From Labilibaculum sp. (lineage in GTDB: Bacteria > Bacteroidota > Bacteroidia > Bacteroidales > Marinifilaceae), in NCBI RefSeq assembly GCF_963664555.1, contig NZ_OY761461.1, forward strand, positions 1,674,001 to 1,738,000: DNA of 64,000 nt. The letters run 5' to 3'. Position 1 is the stretch's first letter. Every line of letters starts with the position of its first letter. The position numbers and the translations under genes were made by a program. Of the stretch, positions 50,435 to 59,654 are shown one piece after another. Under the pieces are notes generated by a model, which was not told the DNA's origin, did no database searches, and was given only the letters and a program-made list of their open reading frames with translations.

Positions 50435-52867
50435 TTAAATTATCTTGTGGATAATTTCAATTAATTCTTGTTTGATAATTGGTTTGGCAATGAAGCCATC
50501 AAATCCTGACTTAAGAACCTGTTCTTTTTCATTGGCTAAGTCATAGGCCGTTTGAGCAATTATTTTTGTGTCCGGACTATCTTTTTTAATTAGTTTAAAT
50601 GTGTCGTAGCCATTTAAATTTGGCATTTGCAGGTCTAATAGAATCAGATCAAAATGGTTTTTTGTGCAATAATCAACAGCTATCTCTCCATTTTTTGCTA
50701 CGATGAGTTCAGCTCCTGTTGTTTTAAGCATTTTTTCCAAGACGGTGAGATTTACCTTATAATCATCCACGATCAAAATCTTTTTTCCTGCTAAATTTTT
50801 ATTGAAATCAGAATCTTCATTTGATGTTGAATTTACTGCAGGAGTCTTCTCTTTTTGATAAGGGATGCTGATGAAAAAGCTGCTGCCAACATCTACAGTA
50901 GATTCCAGCCACATTTTACCATTCAAAAGTTTTACCAGTTTTTTTGATATGGAAAGTCCCAAGCCAGTTCCTCCATATTTTCGAGCATGGGAATCATCTG
51001 CTTGTCTGAATTGGTTAAAAATAACCTCTTGCTTGTCTTTCGATATTCCAATCCCAGTATCTCTTATCGAAAAGATTATTTCATCTTCATTCAATTGATA
51101 CGAAACTATAACACTGCCTTTTTCGGTGAATTTTAACGAATTTTCAATAAGATTTGTGATAATTTGTTTTAGACGAAAGGGATCAGTGTAAATAACAGAT
51201 TGCTCATCACTTAATCCTTTTAAGAACTGAAGTTTAATATGATCTTTTCCTTTGCCCGTTTTAATTTTTTCGAAAGTCTGGTGTAATTCATCAAAAAGCT
51301 GATTTAAATTAAAAATTGTTCTGGAGATTTTTAGCTCTCCGGATTCAATTTTTGAAAAATCGATTATATCATTAATTAAATTTAGTAAGGAATTTCCACT
51401 ATTTCTGATATGACTGAAAAATTGTTTTCTGGTGTCATAAGGGATATCATCTTCCTGCAACAACTCCGAGAATCCGATAATAGCATTCATTGGAGTACGT
51501 ATTTCATGAGACATGTTGGCAAGAAAGGAAGATTTTAAACGATCAGATTCCTCCGCACGTTCTTTAGCAATTTCTAATTCTTTTTCCTTCTGACTACGAA
51601 CGTCAATCATTCTGTTAATTGTTTTTGACATATCCCGAAATTCCGGGAAATATAATTCATCAGGATTAATTTTAATGGATTGTGTGGATGCTTTACGGAA
51701 GAAATTATTGAATGAAACGAAGTTTCGATTCATCTTTTTTGAAATAAATTTAGACGTGAAATAGAAGGCTAGAATGGCAATTACAATTAAAATAATAATT
51801 TGATAAATATATTTTAAAACTGTTTCCCGCAATTCAATATGGGCTGTTTGAATGTTTGCGTCAATATCTCTTGTGTAGATACCTGCTCCAATCACCCAGT
51901 CCCAATCGTCAATTGTTACGATATACGAAACCTTCGTTCCCTTTTCTATAGATGGATCTTGATATTCAACGAAACCTTTCCCATTAACTTCTGCTTGCGA
52001 TAATATGTTTGCAACATTATTTCTACGAAGAATATTTTTATAGTCTCGATAGTTTTTCCCAATACTTTCATTGTTATTATGAAGCAGACAGGTTCCATCT
52101 TTTTTATATACAAAGAAAGAATTGTCATCACCAAGGCTTATTTGGTTAATTCTATTTAATGCTTCTTTTTGGTTTTCTTCTTCCAAGTCATCTAAAAAAG
52201 AAAAACTTCCAAAGTACCAATTGTAAGGTGTGAATTTCTTGATATATGACACCTTTGTGTAAGCGTTGTATTTGTTTTTTATCTTATTCGGATTTTCATA
52301 TTTAGTGTAAGCTTCATCTTGATACATCATTAAGTTGATTTCATTCTTAATGAGATAATTTTTGTTCAGATCCTGAAAATCAATCAGGTTTTGCCCCTCC
52401 TTTTCTTTTGAGAAAGGATACAAAATCCCTTTTCCAGCTAAAGTGTTAATAAAAACGTATCCTTTATCATTCGAGAAACGAATGGGAGAAATAGCCTGCT
52501 TAATTATTTGTTTTATTTTCTGATCGGAGATTTTCCCTTTGTTCTGTTTGTAAATATTTGATGCAATAGCATGTGCTTGATTAACAAAGCTTTTAAGTCT
52601 GTTTTTAATTCTGTTTTCGGCCTGAGCATTTTGATAATTAATAAAATTAGTGCACTCTTCTGTTTTGCTTATCAACAATTTCTTTTGTTGAGCGATGGAT
52701 TTAATTCTAAGAGCTTCTGATTCAATTGTGAATTTTGAGATTTCTTTATAGATCCAAATGCCTCCTATTCCAACAAGAAAGCTTACCGTTAATACAAGAA
52801 ATAGCAGAAAGTAGGCTCTGCTAACACTAAGATTATTTTGTTTCTGTTTTAAAGGCCTTAAATTCAT
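50435..52867 (-). CDS. Cache-domain hybrid histidine kinase/response regulator
   Basis: This membrane sensor has 810 residues. Membrane spans at about 19-42 and 350-372 bracket a periplasmic dCache_2-type domain (GYVFINTLAGKGILYPF, NSFFVYKKDGTCLLHNN, DDWDWVIGAGIYTRDI), which binds small organic ligands in related sensors. After it come a linker, the HisKA motif with His454 ([11 protein letters not shown]), the HATPase domain (NLIENSLKF, DTGIGI, GGTGLGLSI) and a receiver domain with Asp745 in LLDLQMPN. It lacks a DNA-binding output. The gene is downstream of the unknown 186-residue protein by 14 bp, so both are in one operon. Confidence 0.9.
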   Translation of the reverse strand: MNLRPLKQKQNNLSVSRAYFLLFLVLTVSFLVGIGGIWIYKEISKFTIESEALRIKSIAQQKKLLISKTEECTNFINYQNAQAENRIKNRLKSFVNQAHAIASNIYKQNKGKISDQKIKQIIKQAISPIRFSNDKGYVFINTLAGKGILYPFSKEKEGQNLIDFQDLNKNYLIKNEINLMMYQDEAYTKYENPNKIKNKYNAYTKVSYIKKFTPYNWYFGSFSFLDDLEEENQKEALNRINQISLGDDNSFFVYKKDGTCLLHNNNESIGKNYRDYKNILRRNNVANILSQAEVNGKGFVEYQDPSIEKGTKVSYIVTIDDWDWVIGAGIYTRDIDANIQTAHIELRETVLKYIYQIIILIVIAILAFYFTSKFISKKMNRNFVSFNNFFRKASTQSIKINPDELYFPEFRDMSKTINRMIDVRSQKEKELEIAKERAEESDRLKSSFLANMSHEIRTPMNAIIGFSELLQEDDIPYDTRKQFFSHIRNSGNSLLNLINDIIDFSKIESGELKISRTIFNLNQLFDELHQTFEKIKTGKGKDHIKLQFLKGLSDEQSVIYTDPFRLKQIITNLIENSLKFTEKGSVIVSYQLNEDEIIFSIRDTGIGISKDKQEVIFNQFRQADDSHARKYGGTGLGLSISKKLVKLLNGKMWLESTVDVGSSFFISIPYQKEKTPAVNSTSNEDSDFNKNLAGKKILIVDDYKVNLTVLEKMLKTTGAELIVAKNGEIAVDYCTKNHFDLILLDLQMPNLNGYDTFKLIKKDSPDTKIIAQTAYDLANEKEQVLKSGFDGFIAKPIIKQELIEIIHKII

Positions 52868-52881
52868 ATTCTAAAATTAAC

Positions 52882-53442
52882 TCAAATTTTGAATTGTTCT
52901 ATTATTTGGTCAAAAATTGGATTAAATATTTCAAATCCGGATTGAATATCATTTTTCACATTTTCATCAATTAAGTTTTCGTTAAATTTATAACTGTTAG
53001 AATGTTTATTGATAATACTTATGTCGTAACGTTTCGTTTTTTTGTTGATTACGAAATGTGGAATTGTATGGAAAGCCGCTTTTATCGAAAATTGATCTTT
53101 GATCAAAATTTTCTTTTCAAGAAGGAAATTGTACAAATCAATAAAATGAATGGATGAGTTGGAAAGAAAGACCCGTAGTTCAAAATTTAAGGAAAGCGGA
53201 ATCTCATAAAAGAAATTGAAATCTTTACATGCTTGATTTTGATAGTGGATTATTACCCTGTTCATATTCACATTAGCAGGACTGTATTCTATGTTCCATT
53301 CCAAATTAGTAATTGTATTTAGGTCTTTTTTTATTGCATGAAGAATTTTTAAACGGGGGAGTGTGTTGAGAACAAAATTTTGATTCTCAGAATACTCTTC
53401 ACAAAGCTTCCCTAAATTTGTTGCAGTAAAAGTATATTTCAT
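52882..53442 (-). CDS. Hypothetical protein upstream of the Cache hybrid kinase
   Basis: I do not recognise this family. The protein has 186 residues, with neither a signal peptide nor a membrane segment, and a mix of beta and helical character. Short hydrophobic runs such as FFYEIPLSLNFELRVFL and FIDLYNFLLEKK suggest a compact alpha/beta domain. It is the first gene of an operon with the Cache hybrid kinase, 14 bp upstream of it, so a role as sensor partner, phosphorelay modulator or target of the kinase is possible. Nothing in the sequence proves this. Confidence 0.75.
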   Translation of the reverse strand: MKYTFTATNLGKLCEEYSENQNFVLNTLPRLKILHAIKKDLNTITNLEWNIEYSPANVNMNRVIIHYQNQACKDFNFFYEIPLSLNFELRVFLSNSSIHFIDLYNFLLEKKILIKDQFSIKAAFHTIPHFVINKKTKRYDISIINKHSNSYKFNENLIDENVKNDIQSGFEIFNPIFDQIIEQFKI

Positions 53443-53809
53443 AAAATAATTTTTCTCAATTGGTAATTATAGAGAACAAAAGAAGTGAATTTATATGAAT
53501 GGTTTATAAATTCAATTTAAAATTGAGTCTTTTTATGTTTTAAAATGTTTTCATAAACCAAATACGTAATAAAATAAAAATTGTTAATTTTTTATCTTTA
53601 ATTTTTACAAAATCACACTTGTTATTAGTAATTCAGAATCATAGTAGATAAGCAAATTTATAGTTTGGGTTCGTTCTGCGGTGGATAGAATATCTTTAAA
53701 GTAATTATTTAAGCGTGTTTAATGCTGTTTCGCAGCAAATAAATGGCTGCAATTGTACTTGACACATTTGACACATTTTTAATTTATACTTATTTACTAT
53801 TATTGCAGA
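53443..53809. other. Intergenic region between divergent signalling genes
   Basis: This 367-bp, very AT-rich region separates the minus-strand operon from the plus-strand LytS-like kinase. A short direct repeat, TTGACACAT TTGACACAT, lies around 53759-53776, about 35-50 bp before the kinase ATG. No open frame is present. Confidence 0.55.
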
Positions 53810-56800
53810 ATGATTTTCAGCCGAAGAGTATTATTCTTAACAATGTTATTTTTTGTTGGGATGCCAATGTGCGTAAAAGCATATTTGCAGTCAACAAGGA
53901 ATTTTTCAATGTCTGAAGGTCTTCCCAGTAATATTATACTTGATATTTTCGAAGATTCCAGAGGTTTGGTTTGGCTTGCTACAGATGTAGGACTATTTGA
54001 ATTTATTGGTGAGGAAATTAAGTTTAGAAAAGAACTATCAAGACTTCAGGGAGAAAGAATTAATTCAATTTGTGAAGACAAAAAGGGGAATTTATGGTTT
54101 GCGGCACAGGGTGTTGGCCTTTGTAAATTTGATGGTAAAAGGCTTTCAGTCTTTCCGTTGGATTCCGTGTCGGAAGAGAGCGATATTGCATGTCTTGCGA
54201 AAAATGCAGCAAGTGATAATTTAATTGTGGGATCATCAGATGGGGTTTTTGTATATAAAGAGCAAAACTCCAAATTGAAACGGGTTGGAAATTTATGGAA
54301 CAAATCCGTTTTTAAGATTCGGCAATTTCAAAATAAATTTGTTGTAAATAGTGTCTCCCAAAAAGAGAATGTTGAATTTGAAATCGAGTCGGGCAAGGTT
54401 CTGGAATATCATATCGAAGCAAATTTACCCGTAGTTCAAATTGGTTATCAAAACAGTAATACTGAGCTCAGAAATCTTTTGGAATCTGGTAAGCCGTTTA
54501 CTCTTATAACGAAAACAAAAAAGAAATTAGTTTGTGATGTTGTTGAGGTTGAGGGGAATGAAACCCAAAAATTTTATTTGTTGAGATATTTTGAAAAAGA
54601 AATAGAGAAACAAAAATTGATAAGGCTTCGTGGTGATTTATTGTCCGATTTGTCAGATAAAAAAATGTTGGATGAATGCGTGATTCATTCTATTTTTTTA
54701 AGAAAAGGATACGATGATTTATGGATTGGCACACACAATCAAGGTTTAATTCAATTGCAAAATTCAAAGTTCACCTACCTTGATTCTGACCTGCTTGGAT
54801 TTAAAAATACTCTTTTGAAGGATTTGGTTTGTGATCGGAGAGGAAATATAATTGTGGCAAGTAAAAATGAAATTAGTATTTTTCAAGCTTCTCAGGTTCA
54901 GCATCGTTTAATAGTTAATGATTTCTGCTCACTGTCTGATAGGGAATTTAAGTGCCTCAAAGATTTCTCAATTTATAAATTGGGGACAGATAAGGATGAA
55001 TTAGTATGGATATCAACGAGTAGGGGTTTTTTCACCCTTAATGTAGATAACTTTCAGTTAAAATATATTGGAATTACTCCCGCTAAGAATTTTGTGTTTA
55101 CAGAGGATGACGAATTGCTTTGTTTCTGGCAGAATCAATTTAAGTTTTATACTAAAAGCGGATTGGATTCACAAAAACCGATATTGAAATTTCCAAAGTC
55201 GGCCCGCATTGGTGTAAGTAAAATGGTTGCGAAGAACTCGTCGATATGGATCTCAACCCGACAAAAGGGGATTGTTCAATTTAAAAATAATGAATTTAGG
55301 ATTTTTAACAGAAAGAATTCGAATATTCACAATGTATTAAATGACATACTGGTATTGCCGGATTCTACAATTATTGCCAGTGGAAACAATGGTTTAATTT
55401 ACAAAATAAAAAGTAAATCAAGTGGCTTGGTTCTTATTGACTCCATTACTGGTTTGAATGGATTGGTAGGGACCTCAATTCATGGTATTCAATATTTACA
55501 GGATGGCTCATTGTGGTGTGGAACGAATTTGGGAGTGCATCGTTTCGAGTACAGTTCATGGTTGAAAAATTCAGAGCTGAAATTTAAATTTTGGAACTCG
55601 AAAGATGGGTATTTTGATCAGTCGGGAGAACAGTCAGTTATTGATAAGGATCAGAATATTTGGGTTAAGACAAAGAACAGACTACTGAAAATCGAGACAA
55701 ATACTGGGAATAGAAAGCATTTTGAGAGTAAAATTAGTATTAAATCAATTAGGATTCATGATGAGGATTGGAGACCAGCAGGATCGCAGGCAGATGTATG
55801 GACTAATTCTCCAATTTCACCTATTGAATTAAAATATGATGAGAATGATTTAGCTTTTGCGTTTGGATTAGATTTTTGCCAAAATATATCAAATGTTCGG
55901 TTTCGATATTTATTGGATGGATTTGATGAGAGATGGTCAAATTGGAGCAATTCTTCAGAGGCTGTATTTTCTCATTTGCCAAGTGGAAATTATACCTTAA
56001 AAGTAGAAGCGAAACATTTAAGCGAAGGTGTTATTATTCCTTTTTCTTTTGATATTGTTGTGAAGACTCCGTGGTATAGAATGTGGTGGTTTATCATATT
56101 GTCGGGCTTGGTTTTAGGAGGAATTGTTTATGTTGCTATGTGGTGTTATGCCTATTTTATTAGAAAAAGAGAAAAAGCAAGAACCAAACAGTTCAATAGG
56201 GTTATAGGTCTTAAAATGAAATCATTACAAAATCAATTGGATCCACATTTTATTTTTAATTCTTTGAATTCAATACAGAGTTATATTTTGGGAGAGAAAA
56301 AAGAGAGTGCATTGGAATATCTTTCTGATTTTTCGGATGTGTTGAGAAAGAAGATTGAAAATGCAAATAAGGATTTTATTTCTTTATCCGATGAAATTGC
56401 TTATTTACAACTCTATTTGAAGTTGGAACAAATGCGGTTTTCTAATAAATTTTCATACAAAATAACTGTAAATACGGCAATCAATCCTTATCAGTCTAAA
56501 TTGCCACCAATGCTGATACAGCCATTTTTGGAAAATGCAATAAGATACGGGTTAGCAGGAGCGGAGACAAAGGGAGATCTTGATGTGAATTTCGAGATTG
56601 AACACGATGGTTATTTGCGATGCATTATTAAAGATAATGGTGTTGGGCGCAAAAAGACCAAAAGCCTGCACGAGGATTCTAATATTAAAATCCATCATAA
56701 AACAATGATTATTACAAAGGACAGAATTAAATTATTGAATAAAGTTCTGAGTAATGGTCGGGTATATGAATATTTTATTGAAGATTTGATGGATGAAAAT

Positions 56801-56848
56801 GGATTTCCAAGTGGGACTAAAGTGGAGATCGGATTTCCTAAACAATAA
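53810..56848 (+). CDS. Propeller/Y_Y_Y sensor histidine kinase of LytS type
   Basis: This 1,012-residue protein has an N-terminal signal peptide (to about residue 24), two-component-propeller repeats (GLVWLATDVGLFEF, GNLWFAAQGVGLCKF, GSLWCGTNLGVHRF), a Y_Y_Y domain at about 670-745, a membrane span at about 755-785, then a LytS-type kinase. The phospho-acceptor His lies near residue 814 in DPHFIFNSLNSIQSYIL, and the ATP-binding N box is LIQPFLENAIRYGL. Such kinases normally pair with a LytTR response regulator, but no LytTR gene lies in this window, so its partner must be elsewhere. It ends convergently, 5 bp before the minus-strand aminotransferase gene. Confidence 0.9.
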   Translation: MIFSRRVLFLTMLFFVGMPMCVKAYLQSTRNFSMSEGLPSNIILDIFEDSRGLVWLATDVGLFEFIGEEIKFRKELSRLQGERINSICEDKKGNLWFAAQGVGLCKFDGKRLSVFPLDSVSEESDIACLAKNAASDNLIVGSSDGVFVYKEQNSKLKRVGNLWNKSVFKIRQFQNKFVVNSVSQKENVEFEIESGKVLEYHIEANLPVVQIGYQNSNTELRNLLESGKPFTLITKTKKKLVCDVVEVEGNETQKFYLLRYFEKEIEKQKLIRLRGDLLSDLSDKKMLDECVIHSIFLRKGYDDLWIGTHNQGLIQLQNSKFTYLDSDLLGFKNTLLKDLVCDRRGNIIVASKNEISIFQASQVQHRLIVNDFCSLSDREFKCLKDFSIYKLGTDKDELVWISTSRGFFTLNVDNFQLKYIGITPAKNFVFTEDDELLCFWQNQFKFYTKSGLDSQKPILKFPKSARIGVSKMVAKNSSIWISTRQKGIVQFKNNEFRIFNRKNSNIHNVLNDILVLPDSTIIASGNNGLIYKIKSKSSGLVLIDSITGLNGLVGTSIHGIQYLQDGSLWCGTNLGVHRFEYSSWLKNSELKFKFWNSKDGYFDQSGEQSVIDKDQNIWVKTKNRLLKIETNTGNRKHFESKISIKSIRIHDEDWRPAGSQADVWTNSPISPIELKYDENDLAFAFGLDFCQNISNVRFRYLLDGFDERWSNWSNSSEAVFSHLPSGNYTLKVEAKHLSEGVIIPFSFDIVVKTPWYRMWWFIILSGLVLGGIVYVAMWCYAYFIRKREKARTKQFNRVIGLKMKSLQNQLDPHFIFNSLNSIQSYILGEKKESALEYLSDFSDVLRKKIENANKDFISLSDEIAYLQLYLKLEQMRFSNKFSYKITVNTAINPYQSKLPPMLIQPFLENAIRYGLAGAETKGDLDVNFEIEHDGYLRCIIKDNGVGRKKTKSLHEDSNIKIHHKTMIITKDRIKLLNKVLSNGRVYEYFIEDLMDENGFPSGTKVEIGFPKQ

Positions 56849-56853
56849 GATGT

Positions 56854-57666
56854 CTACTTCAAATATTCACTAATTTTAGTTCGAAGAACTTCAGACAACT
56901 TTCCAATTATCTTATGAGAGCTTGAGTAACTAATTGAATTAATTCTTTTTATTGGTAAAATCAGTATTGATGTTCCGGTTAAAAAAGCCGCCTGAAAACT
57001 TGGTAAATCATCATATTTAATTGAGTGTTTTCGGACAGGGATTTTAAGTTCTTCAGCAGCTTCAATTACTTTGCTGCGAATGATTCCGTGTAAAACATCT
57101 GTATCCAATGCTGTATGCAATTCATCGTTTTTAATAAAAAAAAGATTAGACCTGCTTCCTTCAGTAATGTTTCCCATAGAGTTTAGAAGCAATACTTCAA
57201 AAATTTCAGCCTCTTTAATTAAATCATTAGTTGCAGAACGAAGGGAGTGGTTGTATACTTTTGCATTCGGTTTAGGTCGATCGGCCTGATGAACAAGAGT
57301 TCTAACACCATTCCTATACTGATTTTCGGTGGGATAATAATGTTGAATAAAGTAGGCCAGAAAAGTTTTATTTTCGCCTTCGATATGAAATACTAATTTG
57401 ATATTGCCGTTTTGGGAATCGTTTAATGCAATTAAATTAGAAATACTTGCTTTAATTTCATTCAGGTTTAACCAAAGGCTTTGTTCAAGATAAGCTGCTG
57501 AATTGGTTAATCGTTGGAAATGAGATTCAAGAAATAAAGCTTTTCCAGATACGACCCGAATAACTTCATACAGGCTTATTCCCTGCAGAAAGATTTTATC
57601 ATTAAAATCTTTAGCAGGTTTTGCTTTTTCATTTTTTAGAAAAATATAACGGAAACACTCACTCAT
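56854..57666 (-). CDS. Class IV PLP-dependent aminotransferase
   Basis: This 270-residue enzyme belongs to the fold-type IV group that includes branched-chain aminotransferase, D-amino-acid aminotransferase and 4-amino-4-deoxychorismate lyase. The PLP-binding lysine is probably Lys136 in NAKVYNHSLR. Other family marks are NITEGSRSNLFF (Glu169) and the phosphate-binding turn LTGTSILILPIKRI. The length and missing BCAT signatures fit PabC-like lyases (folate synthesis) better than BCAT, but sequence alone does not decide. It is cytoplasmic. It runs convergent to the LytS-like gene and divergent to the next small gene. Confidence 0.85.
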   Translation of the reverse strand: MSECFRYIFLKNEKAKPAKDFNDKIFLQGISLYEVIRVVSGKALFLESHFQRLTNSAAYLEQSLWLNLNEIKASISNLIALNDSQNGNIKLVFHIEGENKTFLAYFIQHYYPTENQYRNGVRTLVHQADRPKPNAKVYNHSLRSATNDLIKEAEIFEVLLLNSMGNITEGSRSNLFFIKNDELHTALDTDVLHGIIRSKVIEAAEELKIPVRKHSIKYDDLPSFQAAFLTGTSILILPIKRINSISYSSSHKIIGKLSEVLRTKISEYLK

Positions 57667-57841
57667 ATATCAACAGCCTCTTTTCTTAATGTAGATTTGC
57701 AACTACAAATAAACTTTTTTTACTCACCAATTGCAATGATTTTAAGATTATAAAATAGATGTGTGTGAATTATAAATTTTGGAATGCATACTCTTGGTAT
57801 TTTTAGTAATTTAGCGATCATCAAATTCTAAAATTGTAATT

Positions 57842-58132
57842 ATGGCAAGCAGAAGAAACTTTAAAAAAGACATAAATTTCCTAACGAATGAGATACTAAT
57901 GAGAGGTATCATTCATTTGAATTTCTTTGGAAGAGAAAAGTCAGAAGAGGTGTATGTTATTATGAATGAAGCTGCGGCATCACGAAATGAGTATATTGCA
58001 CGTGTTAATGAGAAAGCAAGTGGTAAAACAGCAAAAGAAATCAAGAATCATTACAAGTCGATATACGATGATTTGTTAGATTCAACACATGATCTACTTG
58101 GTAAAATTGATAATTTAGATGTTGCAATCTAA
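57842..58132 (+). CDS. Small conserved-looking protein, 96 aa
   Basis: I do not recognise a named family. The protein is charged and helical throughout, with no signal peptide or membrane span. It begins with a basic stretch (ASRRNFKKD) and ends in a helical segment (YDDLLDSTHDLLGKIDNL). The clean start, strong codon pattern and own terminator support a real gene. Small helical proteins of this type are common and unassigned in Bacteroidota. It has no co-directional neighbour, so context adds nothing. Confidence 0.75.
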   Translation: MASRRNFKKDINFLTNEILMRGIIHLNFFGREKSEEVYVIMNEAAASRNEYIARVNEKASGKTAKEIKNHYKSIYDDLLDSTHDLLGKIDNLDVAI

Positions 58133-58139
58133 TATTAGA

Positions 58140-58177
58140 ATAAATTAAGGGGCTAATTAATTAGCCCCTTAATTTAT
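58140..58177. terminator. Bidirectional terminator, perfect 38-bp palindrome
   Basis: The 38 bases are a perfect inverted repeat centred between 58158 and 58159, with GGGGC/GCCCC stem cores inside A/T-rich arms that supply U-tracts on both strands. It lies 8 bp after the stop of the plus-strand gene and 3 bp before the stop of the minus-strand avidin-like gene, so it must end both transcripts. Confidence 0.88.
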
Positions 58178-58179
58178 CC

Positions 58180-58521
58180 TTATGGTTTTCTGAAAGTCCC
58201 CACTCCGGTAAGAATTGCTTTGGCAAGTTGTTCTTCTTCACCACCTTCACTTTGCGACAAATGCCACATGGTGTGAATAACTGGCCCCATCTCGTCCAAT
58301 TCAAAACGACCGGTCCAACAAGCTATAGATCCGTACTTTTCAAAATCTACCATAAATGCTATAACATTGGCATTGATTTTTCCTGTTATTTCAAATTTCT
58401 CTTCGAATTTGGGTTGTCCTATTGCAGTTTGAAATGTTCCACTTACACGATTTTCTGTAACAGTTAAATCCATTTCTGAATTGTACTGGTTTTTCCATTT
58501 TCCGTTAAGGTTTATCTTCAT
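58180..58521 (-). CDS. Divergent avidin/streptavidin-family protein
   Basis: This 113-residue protein aligns by eye with streptavidin along its whole length: GKWKNQYNS with GTWYNQLGS, GTFQTAIG with GTYESAVG, CWTGRFE with TWSGQYV, IHTMWHLSQS with INTQWLLTSG, and LTGVGTFRK with LVGHDTFTK. Of the biotin contacts, the equivalents of Asn23 (Asn11), Ser27 (Ser15), Trp92 (Trp69), Trp108 (Trp86) and Leu110 (Leu88) are kept. Others are changed: Tyr43 to Phe30, Trp79 to Phe60, Thr90 to Ala67 and Asp128 to Gly108. It has no signal peptide, unlike most avidins. It may bind biotin weakly, or a related ligand. The gene is monocistronic, ending at a shared terminator. Confidence 0.82.
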   Translation of the reverse strand: MKINLNGKWKNQYNSEMDLTVTENRVSGTFQTAIGQPKFEEKFEITGKINANVIAFMVDFEKYGSIACWTGRFELDEMGPVIHTMWHLSQSEGGEEEQLAKAILTGVGTFRKP

Positions 58522-58598
58522 AGCTTAATTTTTTTTTGTGTGATTGTTGACTAAGTTTAATTTAGCTTGAAATATTCATTCGGCAAAATAAATTGTTC

Positions 58599-59591
58599 TC
58601 ATTTATAAATCAATATATCGGTTTCTCCTTTTGAATTGGAATAAGCTCTGTACATCCCATCGGTATTCATTTTCATGACAATATTGCCGTTTTTATCAAG
58701 GCCAATGATGCCACCGGTTCCTCCTATTTTAGTCAATTTGTCAATAACTTTATTGCTGGCCTCCTCCAAACCAATATTTTGGTATTCCATCATGGATGAA
58801 ATATCTTTAGCAACGCCTAAGCGGATAAAAAATTCACCATGACCAGTGCATGAAATTGCACAGCTTGAATTGTTGGCATAAGTACCGGCACCAATAATAG
58901 GAGAGTCTCCGATACGACCGAAACGCTTATTTGTCATGCCTCCCGTTGAGGTTCCTGCAGCCAGGTTTCCATTTTTATCCAAAGCTACGCATCCAACTGT
59001 TCCATGACGGTCTTCTTTAGTCATTTCTTTCTCTTTTTTAAGGATCTCCTGCAGGTGATCCCATCTGTTTTGTGTGAAAAAATAACTCTGGTCAACTATT
59101 TCCAAACCTTGTGTTTTAGCAAAATCAGAAGCTCCGTGTCCACTCAGCATGACATGTTCTGAATTTTCCATGACTTTTCTGGCTGCACTAATAGGATTTT
59201 TTATATCATCAACCCCAGCAACTGCTCCTGCATTTAGATCTTTTCCCCACATAATCGAGGCATCAAGTTCGTTCTTTCCGGAATTGGTAAATACTGCACC
59301 TTTACCAGCGTTAAAAAGAGGGGAGTTTTCTAGGATGTGAATTGTTTTTTCAACCGCATCAAGGCTGCTTCCGCCATTTCTTAATATAGAATCACCAATT
59401 TGCAGTGCATTTTGCAGTGCTTTTTTATACCGTGCTTCCTTTTCAGGAGTGAAATTTTCACGTAAAATGGTTCCGGCTCCTCCATGAATTACAATTGCAT
59501 AATCAGATTTTTTTTCTGTTTCGGGATAAAATAGAAAACAGCTTACTATTAGAGTGATGATAATTAATAATGGTAGAATTGCTTTTTTCAT
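58599..59591 (-). CDS. iaaA: Isoaspartyl peptidase/L-asparaginase, Ntn-hydrolase type
   Basis: This enzyme has 330 residues from the ATG at 59591 (MKKAILPLL), chosen because a hydrophobic signal begins there and contains a lipobox-like LIVSC (Cys18); the frame runs back to 59612. The family start YAIVIHGGAGTI follows. Autocleavage should occur before Thr198 in DRHGTVGCVA, giving alpha and beta chains, with the later GRIGDSPIIGAGTYA and GHGEFFIRLGVA forming the substrate site. The plant-type enzymes remove isoaspartyl residues from peptides and hydrolyse asparagine. The N-terminal signal places it in the envelope or periplasm, as in other Bacteroidota. Confidence 0.92.
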   Translation of the reverse strand: MKKAILPLLIIITLIVSCFLFYPETEKKSDYAIVIHGGAGTILRENFTPEKEARYKKALQNALQIGDSILRNGGSSLDAVEKTIHILENSPLFNAGKGAVFTNSGKNELDASIMWGKDLNAGAVAGVDDIKNPISAARKVMENSEHVMLSGHGASDFAKTQGLEIVDQSYFFTQNRWDHLQEILKKEKEMTKEDRHGTVGCVALDKNGNLAAGTSTGGMTNKRFGRIGDSPIIGAGTYANNSSCAISCTGHGEFFIRLGVAKDISSMMEYQNIGLEEASNKVIDKLTKIGGTGGIIGLDKNGNIVMKMNTDGMYRAYSNSKGETDILIYK

Positions 59592-59654
59592 GATAGAAAT
59601 GTTTTTTATCAAAAATGCTAATGATGAAGCATTTGAGATTTTAGTATGGCTTTA

